From positions 22,241,655-22,305,654 of the forward strand of contig NC_091137.1 in the NCBI RefSeq assembly GCF_041381155.1: a DNA stretch of 64,000 nucleotides, read 5' to 3'. The notes beneath the pieces were generated by a model. That model was not told where the DNA came from. It did not search any database and saw nothing but the letters and a program-made list of their open reading frames with translations. This DNA is from Argopecten irradians (Eukaryota; Mollusca; Bivalvia; Pectinida; Pectinidae). The translations under genes and the position numbers were made by a program. Positions 1 to 13,500 of this stretch are shown here, in pieces (positions within the stretch are counted from its first letter, which is position 1; the number at the start of each line of letters is the position of its first letter).

Positions 1-3000
1 GTATGTTCCTGGTATTGACCTGTGTAAATAGTATGTTCCTGGTAATGACTGTGTAAATAGTATGTTCCTGGTATTGACTGTGTAAATAGTATGTTCCTGG
101 TATTGACCCTGTGTAAATAGTATGTTCCTGGTATTGACCGTGTAAATAGTATGTTCCTGGTAATGACTGTGTAAATAGTATGTTCCTGGTATTGACCGTG
201 TAAATAGTATGTTCCTGGTATTGACCATGTAAATAGTATGTTCCTGGTATTGACCGTGTAAATAGTATGTTCCTGGTAATGACCAGAGTAAATAGTATGT
301 TCCTGGTAATGACCGTGTAAATAGTATGTTCCTGGTAATGACCGTGTAAATAGTATGTTCCTGGTAATGACCGTGTAAATAGTATGTTCCTGGTAATGAC
401 AGTGTAAATAGTATGTTCCTGGTATTGACCATGTAAATAGTATGTTCCTGGTAATGACTGTGTAAATAGTATGTTCCTGGTAATGACCGTGTAAATAGTA
501 TGTTCCTGGTATTGACCATGTAAATAGTATGTTCCTGGTATTGACCATGTAAATAGTATGTTCCTGGTATTGACCTGTGTAAAATAGTATGTTCCTGGTA
601 ATGACTGTGTAAATAGTATGTTCCTGGTAATGACTGTGTAAATAGTATGTTCCTGGTAATGACCATGTAAATAGTATGTTCCTGGTATTGACCATGTAAA
701 TAGTATGTTCCTGGTAATGACTGTGTAAATAGTATGTTCCTGGTATTGACCATGTAAATAGTATGTTCCTGGTAATGACTGTGTAAATAGTATGTTCCTG
801 GTAATGACAGTGTAAATAGTATGTTCCTGGTATTGACCGTGTAAATAGTATGTTCCTGGTATTGACCATGTAAATAGTATGTTCCTGGTATTGACCTGTG
901 TAAATAGTATGTTCCTGGTATTGACCATGTAAATAGTATGTTCCTGGTATTGACCATGTAAATAGTATGTTCCTGGTATTGACCTGTGTAAATAGTATGT
1001 TCCTGGTATTGACTGTGTAAATAGTATGTTCCTGGTAATGACCGTGTAAATAGTATGTTCCTGGTATTGACCGTGTAAATAGTATGTTCCTGGTATTGAC
1101 CATTGTAAATGTATATTTCCTGGTATGACCATGTAAATAGTATGTTCCTGGTATTGACTGTGTAAATAGTATGTTCCTGGTATTGACCATGTAAATAGTA
1201 TGTTCCTGGTATTGACCGTGTAAATAGTATGTTCCTGGTATTGACCATGTGTAAATAGTATGTTCCTGGTAATGACCGTGTAAATAGTATGTTCCTGGTA
1301 ATGACCGTGTAAATAGTATGTTCCTGGTATTGACCATGTAAATAGTATGTTCCTGGTATTGACCATGTAAATAGTATGTTCCTGGTAATGACCGTGTAAA
1401 TAGTATGTTCCTGGTAATGACCGTGTAAATAGTATGTTCCTGGTATTGACCATGTAAATAGTATGTTCCTGGTAATGACTGTGTAAATAGTATGTTCCTG
1501 GTAATGACCGTGTAAATAGTATGTTCCTGGTATTGACCATGTAAATAGTATGTTCCTGGTATTGACCGTGTAAATAGTATGTTCCTGGTAGACTGTGTAA
1601 ATAGTATGTTCCTGGTAATGACCGTGTAAATAGTATGTTCCTGGTATTGACCATGTAAATAGTATGTTCCTGGTAATGACCATGTAAATAGTATGTTACT
1701 GGTATTGACCATGTGTAAATAGTATGTTCCTGGTAATGACTGTGTAAATAGTATGTTCCTGGTAATGACTGTGTAAATAGTATGTTCCTGGTAATGACTG
1801 TGTAAATAGTATGTTCCTGGTATTGACCATGTAAATAGTATGTTCCTGGTAATGACTGTGTAAATAGTATGTTCCTGGTAATGACTGTGTAAATAGTATG
1901 TTCCTGGTATTGACCGTGTAAATAGTATGTTCCTGGTATTGACCATGTAAATAGTATGTTCCTGGTATTGACTGTGTAAATAGTATGTTCCTGGTATTGA
2001 CCATGTAAATAGTATGTTCCTGGTAATGACTGTGTAAATAGTATGTTCCTGGTATTGACTGTGTAAATAGTATGTTCCTGGTAATGACCATGTAAATAGT
2101 ATGTTCCTGGTATTGACCGTGTAAATAGTATGTTCCTGGTATTGACCTGTGTAAATAGTATGTTCCTGGTATTGATTGTAAATAGTATGTTCCTGGTATT
2201 GACCATGTAAATAGTATGTTCCTGGTATTGACCGTGTATGTAGTATGTTCCTGGTATTGACTGTGTAAATAGTATGTTCCTGGTATTGACCATGTAAATA
2301 GTATGTTCCTGGTATTGACCATGTAAATAGTATGTTCCTGGTATTGACTGTGTAAATAGTATGTTCCTGGTATTGACCATGTAAATAGTATGTTCCTGGT
2401 AATGACCGTGTAAATAGTATGTTCCTGGTATTGACCGTGTAAATAGTATGTTCCTGGTAATGACAGTGTAAATAGTATGTTCCTGGTATTGACCATGTAA
2501 ATAGTATGTTCCTGGTATTGACCATGTAAATAGTATGATCTTGGTATTGACCATGTAAATAGTATGTTCCTGGTATTGACCGTGTAAATAGTATGTTCCT
2601 GGTAATGACTGTGTAAATAGTATGTTCCTGGTATTGACTGTGTAAATAGTATGTTCCTGGTATTGACCATGTAAATAGTATGTTCCTGGTAATGACCGTG
2701 TAAATAGTATGTTCCTGGTATTGACCGTGTAAATAGTATGTTCCTGGTATTGACCATGTAAATAGTATGTTCCTGGTATTGACCATGTAAATAGTATGTT
2801 CCTGGTAATGACCGTGTAAATAGTATGTTCCTGGTATTGACCATGTAAATAGTATGTTCCTGGTATTGACCATGTAAATAGTATGTTCCTGGTATTGACC
2901 GTGTAAATAGTATGTTCCTGGTATTGACCATGTAAATAGTATGTTCCTGGTATTGACCATGTAAATAGTATGTTCCTGGTATTGACCGTGTAAATAGTAT

Positions 3001-5595
3001 GTTCCTGGTAATGACCGTGTAAATAGTATGTTCCTGGTATTGACCATGTAAATAGTATGTTCCTGGTATTGACCGTGTAAATAGTATGTTCCTGGTAATG
3101 ACTGTGTAAATAGTATGTTCCTGGTAATGACTGTGTAAATAGTATGTTCCTGGTATTGACCATGTAAATAGTATGTTCCTGGTATTGACCGTGTAAATAG
3201 TATGTTCCTGGTAATGACTGTGTAAATAGTATGTTCCTGGTATTGACCATGTAAATAGTATGTTCCTGGTATTGACCATGTAAATAGTATGTTCCTGGTA
3301 TTGACCGTGTAAATAGTATGTTCCTGGTAATGACAGTGTAAATAGTATGTTCCTGGTAATGACTGTGTAAATAGTATGTTCCTGGTATTGACCATGTAAA
3401 TAGTATGTTCCTGGTAATGACCGTGTAAATAGTATGTTCCTGGTATTGACCATGTAAATAGTATGTTCCTGGTAATGACCATGTAAATAGTATGTTCCTG
3501 GTAATGACTGTGTAAATAGTATGTTCCTGGTAATGACTGTGTAAATAGTATGTTCCTGGTATTGACCGTGTAAATAGTATGTTACTGGTATTGACCGTAA
3601 ATAGTATGTTCCTGGTAATGACTGTGTAAATAGTATGTTCCTGGTAATGACTGTGTAAATAGTATGTTCCTGGTAATGACTGTGTAAATAGTATGTTCCT
3701 GGTATTGACTGTGTAAATAGTATGTTCCTGGTATTGACCATGTAAATAGTATGTTCCTGGTAATGACTGTGTAAATAGTATGTTCCTGGTAATGACTGTG
3801 TAAATAGTATGTTCCTGGTATTGACTGTGTAAATAGTATGTTCCTGGTAATGACTGTGTAAATAGTATGTTCCTGGTATTGACCGTGTAAATAGTATGTT
3901 CCTGGTAATGACCATGTAAATAGTATGTTCCTGGTAATGACTGTGTAAATAGTATGTTCCTGGTATTGACCATGTAAATAGTATGTTCCTGGTATTGACC
4001 GTGTAAATAGTATGTTCCTGGTATTGACCATGTAAATAGTATGTTCCTGGTATTGACCATGTAAATAGTATGTTCCTGGTAATGACTGTGTAAATAGTAT
4101 GTTCCTGGTAATGACCGTGTAAATAGTATGTTCCTGGTATTGACCATGTAAATAGTATGTTCCTGGTATTGACCATGTAAATAGTATGTTCCTGGTATTG
4201 AACTGTGTAAATAGTATGTTCCTGGTAATTGACCATGTAAATAGTATGTTCCTGGTAATGACTGTGTAAATAGTATGTTCCTGGTATTGACCATGTAAAT
4301 AGTATGTTCCTGGTATTGACCTGTGTAAATAGTATGTTCCTGGTATTGACCGTGTAAATAGTATGTTCCTGGTAATGACCGTGTAAATAGTATGTTCCTG
4401 GTAATGACCGTGTAAATAGTATGTTCCTGGTATTGACCATGTAAATAGTATGTTCCTGGTATTGACCGTGTAAATAGTATGTTCCTGGTAATGACTGTGT
4501 AAATAGTATGTTCCTGGTAATGACCGTGTAAATAGTATGTTCCTGGTATTGACCATGTAAATAGTATGTTCCTGGTAATGACTGTGTAAATAGTATGTTC
4601 TAATATTGGTAATGACCATGTAAATAGTATGTTCCTGGTATTGACCATGTAAATAGTATGTTCCTGGTATTGACCATGTAAATAGTATGTTCCTGGTAAT
4701 GACTGTGTAAATAGTATGTTCCTGGTAATGACTGTGTAAATAGTATGTTCCTGGTATTGACCGTGTAAATAGTATGTTCCTGGTATTGACCATGTAAATA
4801 GTATGTTCCTGGTATTGACCATGTAAATAGTATGTTCCTGGTAATGACTGTGTAAATAGTATGTTCCTGGTAATGACTGTGTAAATAGTATGTTCCTGGT
4901 AATTGACTGTGTAAATAGTATGTTCCTGGTATTGACCATGTAAATAGTATGTTCCTGGTATTGACCATGTAAATAGTATGTTCCTGGTATTGACCATGTA
5001 AATAGTATGTTCCTGGTAATGACCGTGTAAATAGTATGTTCCTGGTATTGACGTCTGTAAATAGTATGTTCCTGGTATTGACCGTGTAAATAGTATGTTC
5101 CTGGTATGACTGTAAATAGTATGTTCCTGGTATTGACCGTGTAAATAGTATGTTCCTGGTATTGACCGTGTAAAAGTAGTATGTTCCTGGTATTGACCAT
5201 GTAAATAGTATGTTCCTGTGATGACCGTGTATATAGTATGTTCCTGGTATTGACTGTGTAAATAGTATGTTCCTGGTATTGACCATGTAAATAGTATGTT
5301 CCTGGTATTGACCATGAAAATAGTATGTTCCTGGTAATGACTGTGTAAATAGTATGTTCCTTGTATTGACCATGTAAATAGTATGTTCCTGGTATTGACC
5401 TAGTAAATAGTATGTTCCTGGTATTGACCGTGTAAATAGTATGTTCCTGGTATTGACAGTGTAAATAGTATGTTCCTGGTAATGACCGTGTAAATACCTT
5501 ATGTTCCTGGTAATGACTGTGTAAATAGTATGTTCCTGGTGATGACCGTGTAAATAGTATGTTCCTGGTATTGACAGTGTAAATAGTATGTTCCA
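1..5595. repeat. 29-bp satellite array, about 193 units
   Basis: Head-to-tail repeats of a 29-bp unit built around gtatgttcctggtattgacc followed by a short gtgtaaata segment. The array begins before the window. Units are highly uniform; the variation is mostly at two places, ggtaTtg versus ggtaAtg, and the ccgtg / ctgtg / ccatg trinucleotide junction, plus rare indels (for example near 1100, 1590, 2170, 5040, 5100 and 5215). Because 29 is not a multiple of three, three units make a 29-codon open frame, which produces long meaningless reading frames on the minus strand. The array lies upstream of the first visible START-gene exon, so it is either in an intron of that gene or 5' of it; the window cannot decide. 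Confidence 0.97.
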
Positions 5596-5727
5596 GGCCC
5601 CGAATTCTCGAAACAAACTAAAGTCCCAAACTGACTTAAGTCTAAAGTTTTCATAAAAGTTACATAAAGAGAAAAACTTAAGTTTTGACTTCAGTCTGCA
5701 CTTTTGTTTCGAGAAATTGGCACCTGG
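5596..5727. mobile_element. Small palindromic element inserted in the satellite
   Basis: The satellite is broken after gtatgttcc and resumes at about 5724 with cctggtattgacc. The intervening ~125 bp has inverted ends (attctcgaaacaaa on the left, tttgtttcgagaaat on the right) and an internal inverted cttaag-containing segment, so nearly the whole insert can fold back. No coding capacity. This is typical of a miniature inverted-repeat element. Target duplication is not clear, because the flanks share only a few bases. Confidence 0.7.
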
Positions 5728-5790
5728 TATTGACCGTGTAAATAGTATGATCCTGGTAATGACAGTGTAAATAGTATGTTCCTGGTATTA
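5728..5790. repeat. Right edge of the 29-bp satellite
   Basis: Two and a half further satellite units follow the inserted palindrome and end at about 5790, where unique AT-rich sequence starts. This marks the array boundary. Confidence 0.9.
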
Positions 5791-6228
5791 CATAAATAGA
5801 ACTAAAGCACTACTAAAAATTTATTAACTTCTCTCTTTGAAAGAAGACTTAAGCATTGAACTGCATTCAGTTGGCAATTATGGAAGTATGAATGCCAACT
5901 GGACAGCAAGAAATTTAATGAAGCACATTAGCTTTACATGTTATATTTGTCGCTGTCCAGCTGACATTTATACTCTCATAATTGATATCTCAAGAGACTT
6001 TGCATTAGCAATAAATAAAGAATTCATTATCGTCAAAGACAGAACAACCATTTGAACAGCCATTTTCGTGATCAGTGACACAACATTTCTGATGTCACAA
6101 TGATAATGACCTCATAATTAGCAGATTGCTTTTCATAAGACTGATGAATGCCAACTGCACTCGGTAAGGTTACATAGTAGGGCTGCATTGAAAATGAAAT
6201 AATTAAATATATACATATTTTATTGCAG

Positions 6229-9200
6229 GCACAAGTGAATATGGATCCAAAGAGGATATGGGAGGAATTAGCATATGGCACCAACAACTCTCCTCAGTGG
6301 AACCCCACACTGGTGGAGTGTAGAGTAGGTAGTTCTCTCACCAATGGGCAATCTCAGTTTTCTTTTGGTTTTCACAAGTACATATTTACTTCAATTGAAA
6401 TGATTTATTGACTACATTGTGTTCAGCACTTACAAATACAAGCTAATGTCATACTTTCTTTGTTGACTTTATTGATTACCCTTATTACCCTGAAGCCATC
6501 ATATCTGGTACATGTCGCTAATTTAACCACCGTAATGAAGTTAGAGGTCAATGGTTCCATAATGTGTTTTACATACCTGTCATTAGTTGCATCTGGTAAA
6601 AAGATCATTATGTAAGGATCTATTTTCTAGGCTTCTTTATTTGTATGTGCCAGCTAATTTAAACGTTTTCGCCAAGTGATATTGAACTTTAAGATAAAGA
6701 AATGAAATATGCAGATATGATATAAACAGGTATGAGTGCTGCAGTTCAGTGGATTACCAGGGTCAATTGTTATATGGTCTAGGATGATTTTACATTGTAT
6801 ATTAATTAAGAAGACCAGTTTTATTGTATACAATAGAAACCTCTTCATATTTGTGAGATGAAATGTTTATGTAATTTTGTGAGAGTACTCAAATGTTTTT
6901 TTGATGTTTCATAAATAATCAAGTTTACCTGGTAAAAAAGTTTATGTATAAAATGAATGCATGATTGTCAATAAAGCCCATGATTTAACATTAATTCATC
7001 AAGAATCATGAATATGTTGACAATAACAAAGACACAAAATATTTTACATTGTATATATGCAAAAATAAAGTGGTTTTTAGTTTTGTTTATTGACGACTCG
7101 TTCTTACTAATAAGGATACCTGCATGTATATGATAACACATCCTCGATACTCCAGGGGTTCTGATCACATATGATCTCTACACCCCAGGACTATCTCATA
7201 GCAAAACTGGAGGTAACTGAACAGAACAGGTTATTTAGTCTTTTGATGCACATCAAAAGAGCTGTATAACGGTACACTGTGGTTGACTGTGTGGCTTTGA
7301 AGTTGGGTATTGCTCTATCTGCCTTTAGATTTGCTATGAGATAGTCCAGGAGTGTAGAGATTGTAATTGATTGAAACCCCTAGAGTATTGAGGATGATAA
7401 CATACTATATACTGATATAGATTACTGATTATGGTATATTGTCTATGACAGCTTCTCACACACCGATAAGGATACCTACAAATCCATGGTAGATGTCTAT
7501 GACATAATGTACTATATACTAATAAAGAATACTGCTTATGGTATATTGTCTATGACAACTCGTTACATACTGATTTTTACTGTTACAGACTCTGGAGACA
7601 ATAGATGACAATACAGAGATCAGTTACAACATTGCGGCTGAGGCAGCAGGTGGTTTGGTGACCTCTCGAGACTTTGTGAACGTCCGATGTTGGGGCGTGA
7701 GAGATGGCGTCTACCTCAGTTGTGCATGTGGAACCACCTACCCAGACATGCCTCCACAGAAAAAATATGTCAGGTAAAAAGTGACGTAATCATTCCTCTT
7801 CTTCATTTGTTTCCAGGAGACAGATGTTCACTACTGATAATCTATACATGTACTGTAAACCAATTTTCTTTTACCGCTCTTTTATTTTGCAAATTTTGGA
7901 TTTCAAAAATGAATGAAAATTCCTATCAATAAATATGATTATGTTATTTCGCGGAGACAATTTTTTGTAAATATACTTGGATCGTGAAATTCGTGAAAGT
8001 AAATCGCACACAAAAGAAAGTTGGTTTACAGTATATTGTGCCCAGCGACATGCAGTGGGCCCAGTGACATGCAGTTGGCCCAGCGACATGCAGTGGGCCC
8101 CAGTGACATGGGCCCAGTGACATGCAGTGGGCCCAGTGACATGCAGTGGGCCCAGTGACATGCAGTGGGCCCAGTGACATGCAGTGGGCCCAGTGACATG
8201 CAGTGGGCCCAGTGACATGCAGTGGGTCAAGTGACATGCAGTGGGTCAAGTGACATGCAGTGGGCCCAGCCACATGCAGTGGGCCCAGTGACATGCAGTG
8301 GGCCCAGAGACATGCAGTGGGCCCAGTGACATGCAGTGGGCCCAGTGACATGCAGTGGGCTTTAAGATTTTGAGACACTGGTTTAGTTATTGATAACTGA
8401 TTATATGATGATTAAATTTTGACTTTGATAATTAGTTGAAGCAGTTTGATAATTAGTTGAAGCAGTTAAATTTTGACTTTGACCATTAATCCAAGAAATT
8501 TCTATTATTATGGTCTGCTATTTTGAGAAAATGCTTGGTCTGATTTTAAGAAATTTAAGAATATCAGTGTCATTCTGTTATGCAGTAATAAATTGAAACT
8601 TATTCAACTCTCAGAGGAAAAAATGCTTTTCATAGTTTCTTAATTGATTATGCTGGCAAAGAAGGAAATAGGATGTTTAAAAATTTGTAATAATTGTGTT
8701 TCAGAGGAGAGAATGGTCCAGGTGGTATAATACTACAAGCCCTACCTGAAGATCCTAACAAAAGTATACTCACCTGGTTTTTAAATTCGAGTCTGAAGGT
8801 AACTTGAAACATGGATTTTAAACTTCAATTAGTATTCCATACATAGAACTATGTTTAATACCTGTTTATCAATTCCAGGAAATTAAACATCCACAGCATA
8901 AAATTTCATAGATAGATGGATTTCAAATGCATCCTGGTTCTGTGAAACACTTTTCATAACTAACATGATTGTTAATGTTAATGTTTTTTTTTAATTAATT
9001 ATCGTGAATGGAGCAGCTTAAGTCAAAGTTTGTTAATTAGAAGTAATTGATAGGAGATTGAATAATACTATTAGTTTGTGTAATTACATGATTGAAGGAT
9101 GTTGTGTTTTGATGCAATATTATCAAAATACCAAATATACTTGCATATGAGATTTTCTGTTATCATTTTACAACCACTAAAATGTAGTGTTCTAGTTATA

Positions 9201-10552
9201 GTAAACTAGGCTTGGTATCAAGGGTGTTGTATATAAATGCTATATTTTCTTAGCGCATGCACATAACAAGGAATTTTAAGTAAATTTGCAATGGCCGCTC
9301 CAGATGACAATTCCATTAGAAGTTGATTGTGTGATGTATATTTTGCTTACTAAATCATGGAAAATTAACTCATTCACCCCTGAAATTTCATAATGCACTG
9401 GTCTAGTCTTTGATTTAGAAGAGCCTATATGTGTCACCAAGTGGTTTACTGGGGTTTTGGGTATTTTCCCCAATTCTGTGATTTGGAGGTCCATCAGGAT
9501 GTGGCTATTTAGTTTGGGGAATTAGCATGGTATCGCATAAGCCACACCCTTCTGAAACCTCCGTGTTGGTCAACCCACTTGGTGAACTGTTCATTTGTTG
9601 GTTATTAACAAAACACCATAAAATCCCTCTTCTTAATGTATTGTCCGTTATTATCATTCAAACACATATTACAACATTTAAATTGGGGTGCTGGCCCATA
9701 CTATAAATTGGTCAAATGTCCATGGGTCCTCTCAGGCCAGCACCTCCATTCACACTTGGTCCACTCTCTCCCTCCAACTAACTAACACACTCTATATCGT
9801 TATCCCATATATTTCAATTAATTACCAAGTTAGCCTTTGATTGGCTATACAAGTAATTAGTGGGTGGGGTTACCCTAAAAATCCTACATTACTGTGATAA
9901 TCAAACATGCCCTAAAAGTAAATACCTTTGGTCAACATTGTACAATAGAACCCAAATTAAATGGACATGTTTATTTTACTTATTACAAATTAAACCTGGC
10001 TGAGCAAGCTTAGGGGCTTGTCACCTGTCGACTCCCTTTACATGCCAAGACTGGTCACTGGTCAACCTGGACTAATGAACACTATTCAAATCCAATTATC
10101 TAATCTTAGCTCTATTCAAACCCAATTATCTAATCTTAGCTCCAAAATCTTGAATGTAAACCAACTATAATAATCTCCTATATTTGAAATACAATTGATA
10201 CTGAAACATCTGAACAAATGTTTGAAATATAAAAATAACTATTTTTGTACCGTGACATATGTGTCTTCAGGGATAAATGGTTTAATGTAATCAATAACAT
10301 GCATACACCCTATTGGATGTTGTGTTACTTCATATTAAGATTTCTAATCAAATTATCTCCCTTGGTTCAATTTACCCAAAGTCTGTAATGTTTTTATCTG
10401 TGTAGATCAAGTAAATACATTGGATGTGTTTTGTTTTGTAGGGCTGGATACCACAGTCAGCAGTGGAACAAGGTCTCTCAGGTTTCTTACTTGACTACCT
10501 GAAGTACCTGTCACAGAGATTAGATGAAATCCGGGCAGAGGAAGTTTCATGA
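6229..10552 (+). CDS. STARD3: START-domain lipid-transfer protein, C-terminal exons (STARD3/StAR-like)
   Basis: Four in-phase coding exons: 6229-6324, 7589-7773, 8705-8798 and 10442-10552 (TGA at 10550-10552), all with AG acceptors and GT donors and matching phases (0, 2, 0). The product reads as the second half of a START domain: PQWNPTL, then NIAAEAAGGLVTSRDFVNVR, then the family block YVRGENGPGG, then LKGWIPQSAVEQ and a C-terminal amphipathic helix. Such domains form a hydrophobic pocket for one sterol; StAR acts at mitochondria and STARD3/MLN64 on late endosomes. The GENGPGG block and the serine-arginine-aspartate-phenylalanine stretch fit the STARD3/StAR subfamily best. Upstream exons, including the membrane-spanning MENTAL domain that would prove STARD3, are not in the window, so the symbol is tentative. 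The third intron (8799-10441) is long and holds no other gene. Confidence 0.85.
7139..7396. mobile_element. MITE family A, copy 1 (in START-gene intron 1)
   Basis: About 258 bp with long inverted ends: the left end reads catcctcgatactccagggg and the right end is its imperfect reverse complement ending gtattgaggatg. The next segments (a block ending ctatctcatagcaaaact and its mirror) extend the inverted repeat to about 60-70 bp. The element is flanked by the direct repeat ataaca at 7133-7138 and 7397-7402. A second copy lies at 49703-50013. Confidence 0.85.
7851..8033. mobile_element. Small TA-flanked inverted-repeat element
   Basis: About 180 bp with near-perfect 20-bp inverted ends: left tactgtaaaccaattttctt, right aagaaagttggtttacagta. 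The ends start and finish with TA, as in Tc1/mariner-derived MITEs. Non-coding. It abuts the 19-bp minisatellite that follows. Confidence 0.8.
8041..8360. repeat. 19-bp minisatellite, about 17 units
   Basis: Tandem copies of the 19-bp unit cccagtgacatgcagtggg inside START-gene intron 2, with scattered substitutions (cagcgac, ggtcaag, cagcca, cagaga) and one shortened unit near 8101. It begins a few bases after the end of an inverted-repeat element. The long minus-strand open frames across it are repeat artefacts. Confidence 0.95.
9430..9590. repeat. Imperfect inverted repeat in START-gene intron 3
   Basis: The segment tgtcaccaagtggttta near 9432 is matched in inverted orientation by acccacttggtgaac near 9572, enclosing about 130 bp. 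This may be an old inverted-repeat element; no target duplication was identified. Confidence 0.4.
10078..10142. repeat. Tandem duplication, about 32 bp
   Basis: The phrase ccaattatctaatcttagct occurs twice in succession with the same flanks (attcaaa before it), a simple recent tandem duplication in START-gene intron 3. Confidence 0.8.
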
Positions 10553-13500
10553 TACATCTCAGCATTAGAGGACATCTATTCTTATACTCTTATCATCCAG
10601 TTATCTGCCAAAATAATATCGCCATAAATCATGGACTATATCATCATTTCTATTATCTCTGGACTCAATTTGGTAGTCACTGTCTGGCACAGTATTGACA
10701 TGATGCATAAAATCATTAAAATGTCATTGTTCAAACTCCAAACTGCCTCTATAGAACTTCTAGTAGTGACTAGTATAAAAAATAGTTTTATTTACAGTAT
10801 CATCTTTATCACCCCTGTTGATGTGGGGACAACTGAGTCATCTATGGCAGACATCAACTGGATCTTCCAGCTCACAGATAGAAAAGGCTTCCAGAAGCAG
10901 AAGAGCCAATTTAGCAAATCACTCTTGTACATATAGGAAAAAATTGAGTCATCCACAGCAAACGCCAACTGGATTCCTTGCTCTTCTCAGAAGATCTTCC
11001 AGCTCATAGACAGCAGAACCTTCCAGAAGGCACAAGAGCTTCTGATTTATTGATCGGAAATTAAAATTCAGGAAGTAGGAGACATCAAATGGAGCTGAAC
11101 TTGATTAAAGTTAAGGGACATAACTCTATTTTTAGAGAGATAATACAGCTAGTGACTCTCTCTCAGTAGAGACCCATGACTTTCAGTAGAGACCATGACT
11201 CTCAGTAGAAATCATGACTCTCAGGAGAGACCATGACTCTCAGTAGAGGCAACTGAGAGAGGCCATGACTCTCAGTAGAGGCCATGACTCTCAGTAGAGG
11301 CCATGACTCCTGTAGATGTCATGACTCCCTCAGTTTCAATAACACTACAAGATTCATTCGTGCATCTAAATCAAGTGTTAATGAATTCATATTCATTTAA
11401 TATATTTAATTTGATGATGTGTGAGGGTTTGTTTTTTTTTTAAGATCAAATATGTCCCATCTGTTGTATTGAGCTATGAACTCCTCAGAGCAAATGTTAC
11501 TGCCTACTTACCAAGTAACAGTACAGGTTGTGTAAACAGAGTGTTGATCAACACAATGTATAGGTTATTTAATATTACTACACCATGTAGTAAACATGTT
11601 TCCCACATATTCGTGTTCCTCAGTTACTCTAAAGTTTGTTTATTTATTACATCAGGCTATGTGGTTGTATATATCTATACAAAGATTGTCAATAACATAG
11701 TTTATCAAGGCTCATGTAGAGATAATAACATGACTCACCAAGGGAGGTAATTTTTGAGGTGCTGAAATCCACATGACATTTTCATTAATTTTGATGAATG
11801 ATAGATGAATTTCATTTCTGAATTAGCTCTTCATGTATGATGAAATAAATAGCAATTAACTTGTATAATGCATTGTGATGGGAGAAATTGCCATCTGTGA
11901 AACTTGTTTTTACAAAAGTCATAGTAATAGTATAACATGGCAAAGTAATATTATGTATAAGTATAATTTTATGTTGTTCTGCCCTACTCAGGGAAATTTT
12001 GTTTGTGATTCTAACTGTGACATGTGTTTTTGTTTATATGTTTGTCACCTATTGAATATTTTCCAGCAATTATGTGACTAAACATAGATTATAATGTGAT
12101 ATTAAATTCCACCATCACTAGCCAGGATCAGTGATTATGTTACAGGTCTGTGGAGTTAAATGTAAATCAGAAGCCTTGGCTTGCAATGGTGATCATATTC
12201 ATACAAAATTTAATCTTTTGAACCCTTGTTGAAATGCTGGATAAACACGAAACATTGAGTTATAGGTATGGTTAACGAACTGATCCTTAGATAATATTAA
12301 TATGTTACAATGAAGTGAAACATTTCAGAACTTATAACTTATATCTTATAACAGTTAACTAAAATTGTAAGGTATCCAGGTATTTTTTCATGCCTATATA
12401 CCGACTCCTACAGTGATTACAACTACTGGAATAGAGTTACTTCCCTTTGTTCACACTCCACGTTGAAATACCAGTACCCTTTAGTTATTTTCTCTAGTTG
12501 ACTCGGTTAGCTATAACTCTTTGACTCACTCACTTAAATATTCAGTAGTGAAACAAATATCGAGTGAAAAAAATATTGAGGGGGAAAAAAGCAAAGTTGA
12601 AGAACAACTCTCTAGTAGCTTGCATGTATCTGTGGGTCCTTCAGGCAAGATATCTTTTGAAAGGATATCTTGATGACATCATAGAAGATTGATATACAGT
12701 TCCCTAAAATTGACTTGATTGATGAAATAAAATCAGCACAGTTGGTTTCCTCATCCCTGATCCTACTTCATCAAGCTATCATTGATTTCCATTTGTTATT
12801 GTGCCTTTATATATATATACATCTGGCATTTCACCTGTTAACTAGCATCAGCCCATCTCACCAATCATGTAGAATGTTACTATAAGTAGTACATGTTCTT
12901 CTGAATCTATACCTCAAAATATTAAATAAAGCCATTTCCTGTTTATTGTAAAATATCTTAAACAATGACATTTCATGAGTTGACATAATTATTGCAGATC
13001 GTGTTAGTACAACCACCTGTTGCTTAATTTAGAACATGAGAAAAAAAATTCAAAGACTTTCCAACAATCTTTAAATCACACTGATTAATTTGCATGTTTA
13101 AATACATTGTATTTTGGAGTTTAAAAAGTTGTTCCTTCATCAAGAGGGAATAATCAGCACGGTACACCAAGAAAGTTATATACATTGTAAACAGAACATT
13201 TAACCAACCACCACAAAACAATTGTAACTGGAGTTACTGTATTACATACTGCTGACAAATGGAAGTTTTAACAATCATTCATTGGCTTTGTCTTTGATAT
13301 ATAGACTACTTTTTGACAATCAACATATATAATTCTATTGTGAAATTATCTATTCCTGAGTTTGTCATTTTACCTGAGTGTATGAAAGTGTTGAATGAGA
13401 CATCACAATAGTAAATACTAATCAATTTGTTCAAAAGGAAGTTGTTTAATCTGATTTGATGCTCTGATATTCTCTCTTACCGATATGTCAACATTTTTGG

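Noticed and set aside
1..5595. CRISPR-like array, because of a 29-bp repeating unit
   Set aside because: The units are directly adjacent with no unique spacers, and the window is clearly eukaryotic.
1696..5616. Long minus-strand open frames of 300-900 codons with a 29-residue repeating peptide
   Set aside because: They are the translation of the 29-bp satellite; the repeat length is not a multiple of three, so all three frames give the same 29-codon cycle. No start context, no conserved domain, and the frames follow the array edges.
7871..8378. Two minus-strand frames with a CMSLGPLHVTGPTA-type repeat
   Set aside because: Translation of the 19-bp intronic minisatellite.
11421..11750. A 109-codon frame downstream of the START gene
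   Set aside because: No recognisable domain, AT-rich codon use, no splice or start support.
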